This document shows positions 9,918 to 21,109 of a stretch of DNA of 64,000 bases, piece after piece. The stretch is from Gracilaria vermiculophylla (taxonomy: Eukaryota; Rhodophyta; Florideophyceae; Gracilariales; Gracilariaceae). Below the pieces are notes generated by a model. The model worked only from the letters and a program-made list of their open reading frames with translations, made no database searches and was not told the DNA's origin. How positions within the stretch are numbered: the stretch's first letter is position 1; each line of letters starts with the position of its first letter. The position numbers and the translations under genes are program-made. The stretch is taken from assembly GCA_019155205.2 (NCBI GenBank), contig JAHNZQ020003148.1, forward strand, positions 319,643-383,642, read 5' to 3'.

Positions 9918-11348
9918 CTAAAGCTCCCTGCTTCTTGAACACCTTTTTAGGTCTGCTGCCACTTCTTCCATTGGTCTGTGGATAATGTCAGACATCCTCC
10001 AGACTTGCAACGTTGACCCTCCAGAGCCAACAGTTTCACTGAGGGAAGCTATGCACCACGGGTCCGAACTTGAAGGAAGCCACTCAAGGTCAGAAATGTT
10101 TTCGTCATTCATGCCGTGGCCTATGTGCTTAAACAGCAGTTCAGGACTGACATCATAGTGAAGAGAATCTGCCCGCCCAGTTGTTTTGTCATCGCCAATT
10201 CTCCAAATCAGAACTTGTCCGTCTGCTGCGCCTGAAGCGCAGACGTTTTCGACGTTTCTATTCCACATCAGGTTCGTTATCGCTTGCGTATGGCCGCGAA
10301 GCTGTCGAACGGGGTGGGGCTTTCCCGTTGAATCCTTCAGCTTTCGCGTATCCCACAAGCGCACTAGCATATCTTCACCACCCGTTACAATGAAGTTTTC
10401 GCAAAGTCCCCCAAAGTCGCAGCAATTTATATCACCTTGATGAGCTCCATATACGTACGCAGTTGGACTCTGAGGTGCACGAATATCCCATAACAAAAGA
10501 GACTCATCTCGCCCCACAGAGGAAATAACATTCCTCTGTTTCCCACAGAAACTTACATCTTCTATGTTTTCGGTGTGCCCGACTGGCTTACTAATCCCAT
10601 TACTGCCCGTCATCCGAACGAATGGGGTCAGCTTCTGCCCATGACTTTGATAATCTTCAATACGCCACACAAGCACTGCGCAGTCACTTCCGCCACTCAC
10701 AACCCATTTATCTTCTTCAGCTTCCGGAGACCCCGCGACGTCAATCGCGTACTCGGCATCGCTTTTGTGACCCACTAAAGTGCAATCTGGAGTGTTGGGG
10801 GTCACGTCGCGAGGCTTCCGATCCGTTTGTTTTTTGAAGTCCCAAATGAACAGGTGAGGACTGTCTGTATGAGTAACGACGACATCCCTAGATATAAGCC
10901 GTATGCGATTCACCTCACCGGGATGAATTACTCTCTTCCGCAATACGAAATCACGGGAGGAGTTGGCGTCTGAACGATCTGTGACCACCGGTTCTTCTGT
11001 CCAGGGTCGTACCACCTCGGAAGGCTTGTTGGTCAGCTCATGAATGATTCTCACGTCAAACTGAAGCAAAGTATTCGGATCAGTTGCCGCATCTCCTGTT
11101 CGCTCAGAGAGATATACCGCGCGATTTGAAAAGGTATGGTTGTTGGAGGCGCGGTCTTTCCGAGAATCTTCGATAGGTGCGCCCCACTGGACAGCAGCGC
11201 TGGGCCAGACGAGAGGGCGAGAAGAAAGCCAATCGTAAAGAATTGGTGCGTCCTGTTCCTTCCAAAGCTTGAAGCGAGTATTTCGATTTAGTGAACCGAC
11301 AGGCATCGTTCGCTTCTTTTGACCTTCACCCGTGGCGTTTGCTACCAT
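9918..11348 (-). CDS. MSI4/FVE-like WD40 histone-binding protein
   Basis: Single exon, 476 residues. The N-terminal segment FKLWKEQDAPILYDWL with RPLVWPSAAVQWG is the histone-H4-binding helix region of the RBBP4/MSI1 (CAF-1 p48) family. About six WD40 repeats follow, with clear GHxxD...WD signatures, for example VGHTENIEDVSF to LLLWDIR, GAHQGDINCCDF to VRLWDTR, and RGHTQAITNLMW to VLIWRI. The wording is closer to plant MSI4/FVE than to MSI1. Such proteins are chaperone-like subunits of histone deacetylase, Polycomb and chromatin-assembly complexes, so a nuclear chromatin role is expected. It is transcribed divergently from CCT3 across 586 bp. Confidence 0.88.
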   Translation of the reverse strand: MVANATGEGQKKRTMPVGSLNRNTRFKLWKEQDAPILYDWLSSRPLVWPSAAVQWGAPIEDSRKDRASNNHTFSNRAVYLSERTGDAATDPNTLLQFDVRIIHELTNKPSEVVRPWTEEPVVTDRSDANSSRDFVLRKRVIHPGEVNRIRLISRDVVVTHTDSPHLFIWDFKKQTDRKPRDVTPNTPDCTLVGHKSDAEYAIDVAGSPEAEEDKWVVSGGSDCAVLVWRIEDYQSHGQKLTPFVRMTGSNGISKPVGHTENIEDVSFCGKQRNVISSVGRDESLLLWDIRAPQSPTAYVYGAHQGDINCCDFGGLCENFIVTGGEDMLVRLWDTRKLKDSTGKPHPVRQLRGHTQAITNLMWNRNVENVCASGAADGQVLIWRIGDDKTTGRADSLHYDVSPELLFKHIGHGMNDENISDLEWLPSSSDPWCIASLSETVGSGGSTLQVWRMSDIIHRPMEEVAADLKRCSRSREL

Positions 11349-11934
11349 TTTAATCGCTGCTCAGGGAAGCTACGTTAGAACAGGAACGCTTTCGCCAGGA
11401 AGCTTGCTTAGAGAAACAAAGAGCAGCAGTCCACAGCAATCTTATGCTTTGAAACGTGGGCGAGAAGGTGCAATAGACAGGACTTCTATCGTGGTGAACC
11501 GTCTAACTGCATCAGCATTCGCCTTTAACGACTTAATCGCGCAGACACGCCGAATTGCGTGCCATGTCCCTCACCTTTCAGTTGCTTTGGAGAGTGCGAT
11601 GTACAAAGCGTCGTCAAGTTGATGTTGTGCTTGCAACTTGACTCTATCGCGTCGTTTACAACGAGACCGTGTCCGAAGGTTTTCTTTAAATTTTATTCTA
11701 AAATAGTTGGTCTTTTTTTAAACTGTTAAGAGAGGCGCTTTTGCCCAGACTTTCTTGTTGATCCGTACTCGACGCGGCCCATTCGCGGATCGTGCTGTTT
11801 CTTCAACCTACATTTGCCGTATACACTCGGAGTGCTGAGACTCGCTATCACTTGGGATCTCTGGAAGATCGAGGAATCATTTCCAATCTGCTTCTCTGTG
11901 TTCCATAAGAACGAAGCACTCATCTTTCGCGAAA
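11349..11934. promoter_or_regulatory. Shared promoter region, WD40 / CCT3
   Basis: 586 bp between the starts of two divergent genes. No canonical TATA box is obvious for either. Short open frames here have no support. Confidence 0.4.
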
Positions 11935-13666
11935 ATGCAAGCTCCGGTACTTGTCCTTAGTATGTATTGGATGCCCTCACAACAACTTCGCTTCCGTCTG
12001 TTGAATAAGCTAAACAAATCTGACTCTCAACTCTTTTCCTTTTCTACGTGCTATTCTAGATCAAAATGCGAAACGAGAAACTGGACGTCGCGCCCAGCTA
12101 ACGAATATCGCTGCGGCCAGAGCAGTTTCGGATATCATCCGCACCACTCTTGGTCCGCGTGCTATGCTGAAAATGATTCTTGATGCCATGGGAAACATTG
12201 TCTTAACCAATGATGGGAACGCTATTCTCCGTGAGATCGACGTCTCGCATCCAGCTGCCAAGTCCATGATCGAACTATCACGAACACAAGACGAAGAAGT
12301 AGGAGATGGAACAACATCTGTTACTGTTCTTGCAGGGGAGATATTGAACATCTGTGAAATGTTTCTTCAAAGAAATCTTCATCCAACCGTGATTGTTTCT
12401 GCGCTTTTTAAGGCCCTTGATGATGCTGTAGGATTTGCAGAAGAAATGTCCGTTTCGGTTGACGTAAACGACGATGAACAAGTTCTTCAGCTCATCCGAT
12501 CTTGTATTGGAACGAAATACGTCACCAGACATAATAACCTTATCGTGGACATTGCATTTAAAGCTGTAAAGACTGTGCGCGTGAATGTGGATGGAAGACA
12601 AATCATGGACATCAAGAACTTTGCGAAGGTTGAAAAAATTGCTGGTGGCGAGCTGGAAGACAGCTGTGTGCTCGATGGCGTCATGTTCAACAAGGATGTC
12701 ACGAGTGCGAAGATGCCTCGACGGATTGAAACCCCGCGAATCGTCTTGCTTGATTGTCCGCTAGAGTATAGGAAGGCAGAATCTCAGACTAATGTAGAGA
12801 TCTCGCAAGAGCATGACTGGAAGCGCTTGCTCGAGATCGAAGAAGAATATGTCATGAATCTTTGCAAGAAGCTGCTAGAACACAAGCCAGATTTGGTGAT
12901 AACAGAAAAAGGTGCGAGTGATCTAGCTCTTCATATCCTTGCAAGGAAAGGAGTTTCAGTCATTCGAAGACTGAGAAAATCTGACAATAACAGATTATCC
13001 AAAGCATGTGGGGCGACTGTTGTGTCAAGAATTGAAGAGCTTAAGAAGAGTGATATTGGTACTGGAGCTGGGCTCTTCGAAATTAAGAAGATCGGAGATG
13101 AGTATTATTCGTTTATCACGGGATGCAAAGATCCGAAAGCCTGCACCGTTTTACTGCGAGGTGGTTCAAAAGACGTGCTCATGGAAGTGGAACGAAATCT
13201 GGAGGATGCCATGGCTGTTGCAAGAAATATTTTCCTGAACTCTAAAATGGTTCCCGGTGGTGGTGCAATTGAAATGGCTGTCGCTAACCGCTTGCAGGCG
13301 AAGTCAAAGACGATTACCGGCGTCAGTCAATATCCCTACCGTGCTGTTGCTGAAGCACTTGAAGTGATTCCACGAACCTTAATAGAAAACTGTGGAGGAA
13401 ACGTCATTAGGGTTTTGACAGCCCTTCGTGCAACACACAATGAAACTCAAAATGAAGACTCAAAGTTTTGGGGAATCGACGGAATGAAGGGAGTCGCCAT
13501 TGATATGCGGGAGCTTGGTGTATGGGAACCATTAATTGTGAAGACTCAAACTATGAAGACAGCCGTGGAAGCCGCCGCCATGCTTCTTCGCATAGATGAC
13601 ATTGTTTCAGGTTTGTCTAAGAAGAAGGAAAACAGTTCTTATCATGCTCCGGAAGAAGATGAATGA
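11935..13666 (+). CDS. CCT3: Chaperonin TCP-1 subunit gamma
   Basis: Two exons, 11935-11959 and 12060-13666, encoding 543 residues, close to the usual 545. The 100-nt intron (GTATGT...CTATTCTAG) splits an Asn codon and restores the conserved start MQAPVLVLNQNAKRETGRR. Visible group II chaperonin motifs are TTLGPRAMLKMILD, TNDGNAIL, DEEVGDGTTSVTVLAGE and VPGGGAIE, which together form the ATP site. The protein is one of eight subunits of the cytosolic CCT/TRiC ring that folds actin, tubulin and WD40 proteins. The tiny first exon followed at once by an intron is typical of the 5'-biased introns in this window. Identification is secure. Confidence 0.97.
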
Positions 13667-14918
13667 CGCATGAGTTCGGGAACGTCAAGAGCTCGGTATT
13701 TCACCTCGGAACCAGGCTTTACATAGCTTCTTGGACCCACAGCACTACCGAAAACGTAAAAAAACAAAAAGACAGCCAAAGCTTTGTTTAGAAAAACGGG
13801 AGGTGAAGCTGAAAGGGCCCCATATATCGATAGCATACTTTAAGAAAGCGATCATTCGTCTTTCGCTTTCAATCTATCTCCCTATTGAGCTATCGAACAC
13901 CGTAACTTTGAATATTCCCATGAAGTAATGACTTTTTAAGATAGTCCAGTCAGTTAAAAATGTTCCCGGCCATTGTTCAGGTCTTACAGCAAAATGAAAG
14001 CTTTTAGTGCATCACCTTGGTAGAGGTGCTTGCTAATAGAAGCTCTCTGTGTATACTGTACCGCGATTCTACCAGAAGCTTGACAGCATTACTATTCTGA
14101 TCCTCACATCTTGTGATAGGGTGGTGCGAAAAAAACGTCTTGGACGACTCTAGTATCAGTTCTCTCACAAGCTTTGTGAAACAAAGCCCACAAGAAAGCA
14201 GAAACGCATCATTGTAGTAAACAAGAAGACAATGAGGTTGCAATTACATATTATGTAGAACCCGTTGATGCGAACAGTTCCTCAGCACTATTTAGTTTGG
14301 TAATGGAGATGCAATATTGTGGCACTGTGCCTTGTCTGTTCTAGGCCCCACACCCGACCTACTGGGTGTGCCACAAATATGTACAAAGGGTGGAGAAGAA
14401 AGTCGAAGCATGCAGCTTGTTCTAAACCGCGGTCAAAGTAATACATGCATTTCAAGAACAAGGCAAAGAGTTCGTTGTGTCTATCGCAAACTGAAATTCT
14501 GCGTTCGATGCTGTCGACGACATAGCGTTCGGCGACGATCGATGCATTTTTCTGCTTTGACGTTGAAAGATGCAGTCGAAGGGTGCAGATGGCAGTTCTC
14601 AAACGCTGATCCATTCAATAACTTTGATGTAAAACGAAATAGATTGTTACTTTAGCTAGTCGTTGCCAGCATTTCAAAATTTTTACTGATCCCGGCTTCT
14701 CTTTTGAACTCTCGGAAACCAAAGGATGCACGTAAGATATGGTTAAATTCGTGCATCTGACCTCGGAAAACACTATCTTGGCGGGCACTTGCTCCCTGAA
14801 GTCACAAGAATTCCGAAGAAAGAGAGGTTCAAAGAACGGATTACTTTTGGAGGCTGGCTGATCCCCTAATTCATTGTGATTGCTTCTGTCCCGGGGTCTA
14901 ATCGGTTTTAGCTATTGT
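13667..14918. other. Intergenic, no gene supported
   Basis: 3' flank of CCT3 and 5' flank of the Nudix gene. Short open frames on both strands show no domain. Confidence 0.5.
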
Positions 14919-15524
14919 ATGGTGTGCGTGATTAGGTTTTCAGGATTTCAAATGTGCCGCCTCTCTGCTTACATGCTGCCTCGACCGGTACGACTCAACA
15001 GTTTACACAGCCAACGTTCCGGAAGCTATCCACATAGAGTGGTGTGCACTGCCACAGAATCAGGGTCGCCAAGAATAGCAGTGTCAACAGCCCTGTTTCG
15101 ACACTACCAAGCTCGCCCAGAAGTTCTCCTCATCAAACGGGGAAATGAACCAAATAAAGGCTTGTGGTCCTTGCCGGGTGGAAAGGTAAAGGAAGACGAA
15201 AGCCTGCAAGATGCTGCTCTACGGGAGCTTCGCGAAGAAACAGCAGTTGATTCATGCAATTGCAGGATATTACCACGGCCAATTGACATCGCTCTTGTCC
15301 CACCGAAAAGACCGGCGTATCGAATCTATGTATTCGCTGGAATATGTAAACAAGACCCAGTCTTGAAAGCGGGAGATGATGCAGTTGATGCTCGATTCTT
15401 CAGGACGGATGAAATTTGTTCGCTTCTGATGGTGGACGGCCTTGAGGCTCGAGTACTCAAAGCACTCACAGCTGTTCTAGATGATATAAAGCTTGCGACA
15501 GAGTTTAATGGCTCTCCTTACTAA
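14919..15524 (+). CDS. Nudix hydrolase
   Basis: The domain covers about the last 150 residues. The Nudix box is complete: GGKVKEDESLQDAALRELREE fits GX5EX7REUXEEXGU, with Ala-Val in place of the usual last residues. Upstream is the strand IAVSTALFRHYQARPEVLLIKRG, as in ADP-ribose and other nucleoside-diphosphate-X pyrophosphatases; substrate cannot be told. The 5' end is uncertain. The frame opens with no ATG until 14919, further ATGs lie at 14952 and 14973, and an acceptor-like TTTTCAG at 14936-14942 hints at an upstream exon. The sequence before the domain is basic and Ser-rich and could be an organelle-targeting peptide. Confidence 0.82.
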   Translation: MVCVIRFSGFQMCRLSAYMLPRPVRLNSLHSQRSGSYPHRVVCTATESGSPRIAVSTALFRHYQARPEVLLIKRGNEPNKGLWSLPGGKVKEDESLQDAALRELREETAVDSCNCRILPRPIDIALVPPKRPAYRIYVFAGICKQDPVLKAGDDAVDARFFRTDEICSLLMVDGLEARVLKALTAVLDDIKLATEFNGSPY

Positions 15525-16920
15525 CATTTGAGCGATTAGGAATAGGCAGATGTCTCTAAAGCATGTCGTCTTATAAGTGATGCCATTGAGAAACAGTTTT
15601 GATACGATAATCCTGGATTGTGTGGGCCGATGAGTGACGAAGCTCAATTTTCGCCCCAGCGTCAACTAGAAATGCAGTCCAGACATCTTTGAGCAAGATA
15701 TGCAAATTAGTCGCAATCGTTCGGCTGAAGGTTGGTTTCCTAATTGCTGACGTGTACTATACTCGCTTTCGATCTACATTCGAAAGCAAAGGCTATGCTG
15801 CCCTTTTCATCAGAATTACGTTCGTTTATCTGAAAGCAGAAGTAACGGAGGAAGGCATAGAATGTAATTCAGAACTACACTCGTAAAAAGCATAGGAGTG
15901 ATGTTTTTAGCTTCCCAATTACGCACACCGTCAATCGTAGTTATTTGGGGTTGATATGATCACTAATGACGGTTTAAGTCGAATGTCGAAAATTCCGTTG
16001 TCACCATGACAGAGCTGAACAATACGGGCTTGCCGGATAACAACAGACAAAGTCGATGAGCTCTACCTTTCAGGTGGTTTTTATGCAACATGGAATAAAG
16101 AGAATAGCCAACGAAATCATATGAACAACTTTTGAACAGTCGAGAAATATAAAAAGCGATCCAAATAATGCCTAGCATGAAGATGAAATTTTGCAATAGT
16201 CCACGGTGCTATTCGTAAGCTTTCACTGTGGGTGTCGCCGTGGACCATTATATCCCAAAGATAATGTGGAGTTGTGTGTGGTGCTATAATTTTGGATTTG
16301 AACGTTTCATTTTGCTTCTTGCACGAACAAAATGCATCTAGTCTCGAATCTTCGCATCTTCTCTACCAGCTTTCTTAAGTTTGAGGTTTAGGACTCATGA
16401 CTTTATCGTTTAATTCTCATTCTTCTGCGCTTCGAAACTTGTGTGAGCATAGAAGACATACTTAATGGCCGTCAATTTAGTGCGTCGCGTGGAACGTTCA
16501 TGTTCCAGAGGGAGTTGTGGACTCCTTACTGCTAAGAATTTACGAGCGTGGCTATGTCTTTTAGTCAAGAATGAGACGTTTCCAGATTCCAGCCGTAATC
16601 ACCTAAATCATATTCGCTCACACTCGTTTGTCGCAGAATACTCTGAGCCAGTGTCAAGCCGGTAGTATAGGGCTGTCACAGTCAAAAACTCAGCAGTGCT
16701 ACCTTTACGATGCGCATGTATCATCGCACTACCACTGCTGAAGTAGTCAAAACAAGCTTCCGCAAGAAGAGCACGAATGCTTTTAAGCACCTTGCTTACG
16801 GTGGAAACCTCACATGGATAATAAAATTGCAACACAATCAAGGATTTGGTCACCAATGGGGCCTGAGCCTTCGAGAAAAGTCCAACTCAAGGAGCTTGAT
16901 AACAGGCACCAATAAATGCT
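15525..16920. other. Intergenic, no gene supported
   Basis: AT-richer DNA between the Nudix gene and RPS3, both of which end here (convergent). No gene, RNA or clear repeat is seen. Confidence 0.5.
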
Positions 16921-17771
16921 TTACATGACTGGCACCGGGGTAATTGGAGCAGGTGGAGGAGTAACCTCCTCCTTCGGCTCAATAACATTGATGACATCTG
17001 GTAGCGGCTTTTGCGGGCCGGTCTTGCCGGTGGGATCATGCGGAAGCATGATCATCACCTTGATGCCAAGCACTCCCTGTCGCAACAGCACGTGGCGATA
17101 CGCAGTGTCGACGTAGTCTTTGACTGGATTGCCTGAGGATATCATGTATCCGTCGCTGAACTTCATGGTCTTGGCACGCTGCGCACGCAACTTTCCTGAA
17201 ACAGAAACGGAGCATCCCTGTCGGAGGAAAAACAAACCATCATAGCAAAGAAGAGAGGTGTTAGAAATTATGTCTCCGTAGTAAGCGAGTGGCTGGATTG
17301 CTACAATCGGTGCTCTCAAGACGTGGATCTTGCAGATATATCGACTCTAGAGGCTACAATACACAATGGACTTACCTTTGCGCCATTCTCCATAACAAAC
17401 CGCAACACACCATAGCAGGCTCTTCTGACAGCCAGACCACCCACAAGCTTATATCTGAGACTCTCAGCCTGCGCAATAGCGCACAATCCACGATTTGCTA
17501 CCTTCTCAACGAACAGCTCCACGGAGTTTTCCGGATAAGCAAATCGCTTTTGCACAACGGCAGTGAGTTCACGGATTCTGCGACCCTTTTCGCCCAAAAC
17601 AGATTGAGTTCTGGTAGCACGAATGACAACCTCGGTCTTCGATGGAGTTACACGGACCTCGACTCCGGAATAGCCTTCCTCAGCCAGCTCGCGGGTGAGA
17701 AGCTCATTTAGCTCGGCGTACAGGACCCCGTCCGCGACGAACTTCTTCTTCTTGGAGATCTGAGCCGCCAT
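16921..17771 (-). CDS. RPS3: 40S ribosomal protein S3 (uS3)
   Basis: Two exons, 17771-17376 and 17217-16921, encoding 230 residues (human 243). The 158-nt intron (GTAAGT...CCGACAG) falls after Lys132, so that ENGAK joins [16 protein letters not shown]. The start [16 protein letters not shown] is the conserved N-terminus. The KH domain ([28 protein letters not shown]) and the C-terminal domain with [27 protein letters not shown] are intact. It sits at the mRNA entry channel of the small subunit. The C-terminal tail is short and Pro-rich ([14 protein letters not shown]). It is divergent from the arginine deiminase gene. Confidence 0.97.
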
Positions 17772-18431
17772 GCTGAACAACTGCGATCTGTTTTAGGCAA
17801 GAATGCGCAACTCGCGGAGGAAGGACAGGCCACAGGGGTGCACAAAGCGTCACTCAGAGCAGTGGACGGCCGCGGTGCTGGCGACGGCGCGAGCACCGCC
17901 GCCGGCGACCGCGTGCGACACATACAGGGCAAAACATCGCTAGCAAAGCGCGCCGGCCATCCGAAGCAATTACTTCGATCGCATAAAAATTAGACGACTG
18001 CACGGAATTCTCACCGAAACGAAGTGGTTGGCGTGACGCGTGCCATCCGGCGATGCGCGCAGCGCGTGCCACGCTCAATACGTGCCCTCTCTCGCGTGTG
18101 CCACGCTCCACATATCTAATTGGAAAACCCTCCCCATCCCACTCCCCGAAAATTCCACCGTTCCACGTCAGAGATCTCGTCGCCCGCATTTCAGCTCGAC
18201 CTCGTCTTTCGCTGAAGCTATCAAGCATAGCGTCTGGGAAAAATGGTAACTTTCTTCCCTCCCCGTCCGTTGTTTCGAGATTACGCTCGGGCCCGTGAGC
18301 CCCAACTCTGCTTTTCTGTTGTCGGTTGAACTTTTCGAACCCAAGTGGATATTCTGCTGACTTCCGTTTCATTTGACGTAACATACCCCAACAATAAACG
18401 ATTACCCTTATTATCCTTCTTAACACTGAAA
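17772..18431. promoter_or_regulatory. Shared promoter region, RPS3 / arginine deiminase
   Basis: 660 bp between two divergent starts. The RPS3-proximal part (about 17800-17930) is GC-rich and the remainder ordinary. No TATA box is apparent. Confidence 0.4.
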
Positions 18432-19844
18432 ATGTCGCTGAGCAACAGTCGTCAACGCAAGCAATGGCGAACGGGTCAATGCCACGAAAACGAACGCGCA
18501 GAAGTTGTCATTGTCTGTGCTCCAACGGTTATATCGAAGATGATGGGATCCTTGCATCCAGTTGGAGCCCTGTACGAGAAGCCCGTGAACACTCGCCTTG
18601 CTGTAGAAGCCCACGAGGAATTCGTCAAAGTTCTTAAAAGCCGTAATATCATCGTGTATGACGTGCGCGACATCTTATTGAAAGACGTCGATTGGTCTGT
18701 TGGCGACAGAGTTCGCCTAGAAGAACTAGCCTTCAAGTGTCTCAAGTACGCCTTTAAAGAAGCCGACGACAGTGACGAAGCTCATGGCCCCGTAGCCAAA
18801 GCTTCCAACGGAAAAAAAGAGGTATCGAAGGCGGCAAGCGCTTACTATGTCAGTGACCAGTATAAGAAAAGTGTTGTCGAAGAAATGGGTAAACAGCAGC
18901 TGGTGGACATAATTCTGACAAATCCTACTGTCATTATCTCACCATCTCAAAGGGATACGGGATTCACTGCAACGTACCAGTTTGAGCCTTTGAGCAACAT
19001 TGTTTTTGTCAGAGACCAGCAGATCACCACGAGAAAGGGCATTGTTATGGCGAGACTTCGATCCCAACAACGGCAACTAGAAGTAGACATCATGGAATTC
19101 TGCTTTCTGAAGCTTGGTCTGAATGTCATCGGCCGAATCCCACGCCCTGCTCATCTTGAGGGCGGCGATTTTTTCCCGATAGGCGAGAATTTGGCGCTCA
19201 TTGGAGTTGGTCCTCGTTCCGATTGGGCAGCTGTTGAATACCTTCTTGAGAACGACTTGATTGGAACCCAAAAAGTGGCTGTTGTGAAAGACCAATTTGA
19301 GAAGACACAAGAAAGAATGCATCTTGATACGGTTTTCAATATTCTTGGTGATGATTGCTGTATTATGCTTGATGAAATGATGGGTTTGGACAGCCCAACT
19401 CGTCGAATGGTGGATGTTTATAAGAAAGTTGAATCCCGTTCTGAAAAGCAGGTGGATAAGAAATCGGGCACATCGCGAAGAGAAAGCAAACATGTCTTTG
19501 GCACTTATAAATTGGAGAAGGAAGATATAGAGTTTTCACAGTTCATGGCCGATCAGGGATTCTCCATCATACCCATTACCAGTGATGAGCAGTTGAAATA
19601 CGGTTGCAACGTGTTAAACCTTGGAAATGGAGACATGATCTCTATCGAAAAGAACACCGCACGCCGCATCGCATGTGCAGACGCGTTTGAGGGAACAATT
19701 GAGTTTCTCAACTTTGGAGCGATAACATGTATGTATGGCGGGGTGCATTGTGCATGCCAAGTTGTTTCGCGGGAGCACATTTCAAAGTCCGAAGTCAAAG
19801 ATACGCAGTCAGACTCTGTTCGGAAGAGTCAGAATGGTATTTAA
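18432..19844 (+). CDS. Arginine deiminase
   Basis: 470 residues from the first ATG; the frame stays open upstream only with a GTG. The enzyme hydrolyses L-arginine to L-citrulline and ammonia. Family motifs are present: FVRDQQITTRKGIVMARL, LEGGDFFPIGENLALIGVG, MHLDTVFNIL carrying the catalytic His, and near the end MYGGVHCACQVV with the nucleophilic Cys at about 440. The spacing matches bacterial and protist ADI. Two low-complexity insertions (about 120-135 and 340-355) separate conserved blocks, and a charged tail of about 30 residues follows the Cys. There is no obvious targeting peptide, so a cytosolic location is likely. No carbamate kinase or ornithine transcarbamylase gene lies nearby, so it is not part of a bacterial-style arc cluster here. 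Confidence 0.9.
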   Translation: MSLSNSRQRKQWRTGQCHENERAEVVIVCAPTVISKMMGSLHPVGALYEKPVNTRLAVEAHEEFVKVLKSRNIIVYDVRDILLKDVDWSVGDRVRLEELAFKCLKYAFKEADDSDEAHGPVAKASNGKKEVSKAASAYYVSDQYKKSVVEEMGKQQLVDIILTNPTVIISPSQRDTGFTATYQFEPLSNIVFVRDQQITTRKGIVMARLRSQQRQLEVDIMEFCFLKLGLNVIGRIPRPAHLEGGDFFPIGENLALIGVGPRSDWAAVEYLLENDLIGTQKVAVVKDQFEKTQERMHLDTVFNILGDDCCIMLDEMMGLDSPTRRMVDVYKKVESRSEKQVDKKSGTSRRESKHVFGTYKLEKEDIEFSQFMADQGFSIIPITSDEQLKYGCNVLNLGNGDMISIEKNTARRIACADAFEGTIEFLNFGAITCMYGGVHCACQVVSREHISKSEVKDTQSDSVRKSQNGI

Positions 19845-21109
19845 CGTTTACTAAGATGGATGATGTTTTTTTTTGCAGGAAGACCTCCGGAAATCAAATA
19901 TTCTGTCGAGCTCTCCATCACATCAACAAGGCATTCAGCATAATGAAAAATTTGAAATGAGCTCTGTCGCGTCGTATGTCTCATAGGAATCTGAATATAT
20001 AGCAAGCTTGTATGAATGTTCACGAATCCACTTATAAACGCCGAAGTTCAAGGGCAAGTTCACTGACATGAGCCATCATAGTCATTTGCATATGAATATA
20101 TCTCATAGAGTTTGAGCGAAAAATTGTCGCTTCAAGCGACTTCCAATGACCAACTTGCGCCTCAAGTGATTGCTCGTAACCAGTATCAGATGGATGGCGT
20201 TCAAAAGGCTCAGCTCTCTAAAGAGATGAGTGATCTTACAACTCCGTACATCAGTGTCGCAAGCGGGCTTGCTTCATTTTTTAGTCGCTTCCTCTCTCAA
20301 TATATCTCTATGGTACATATCGCTAATCTCTTTTACACGCCGCTATTTGCAGACATTCTTTGCTTCCTGTACGACCCTTTTAAATGATGGGAGTAGTCGA
20401 CAAATTTTGCGCGATCATCATGGAAACAGCAGAAGGAGAATTGTATCTAAGATTTCCCTAAATCTCTGCCGTTTTAGGAATTAAAGCCAACGCAAGTATC
20501 CACATTAAAGAAGAGAAAGCGGTGATAATTCTTTAAACCCACTGAAGCTTCGAGAGGAAGAGCTCGAATGCAACCAAGTGATCGGACTCTCCTTGACAGC
20601 GAAAGGTTTGAAAGGATAAGGCTAAAACACTTGATAGAAAAGAGATGAACAGTCGTAAAGATGCATGCATTGAACGCTTGTAAAACAAACGTAGGAAACC
20701 ACGGCGATACAAGAGCTCAGACGGTAAATTTTAATTTCTAGCTTCCGGAGACACTCGCCGTCTTTATATCAACAACGTGGCCTTTCAAGATTTGCAACCA
20801 TATTGGACTTAATTCGAAACGGGTGGTACCCCTGCCAGGGAAGCATGGAAGGGCCACGATACATTGATTTCAATTCGTGCAGGAAGCTGCCGTGGCAATC
20901 GCGACAATTACGGCAATCACACATGTTGTTGTACTCGATTTCATCACGTCAGAAACTCAAAATGAGTTCAGCAACTCCGCACATTCCTCCGTCCTGAAAC
21001 AACGTCTATGAGTATATGATAGGCGATCATTCGTGGCCGAGTAGGATTAACAAACCGGAATTCGATCAACAAGCTCTCTGTTGCTGACATTCAAGATATC
21101 CGTCTCGCC
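19845..21109. other. Intergenic, no gene supported
   Basis: No gene is seen. A short palindrome, GTCGCTT-C-AAGCGAC (about 20127-20141), is the only structure noticed. Confidence 0.45.
21013..21019 (+). promoter_or_regulatory. TATA-like element for the Cys-rich secreted gene
   Basis: TATATGA 91 nt before the ATG at 21110, the same spacing seen for the TATA boxes at 2048-2054 and 4644-4649. Confidence 0.35.
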
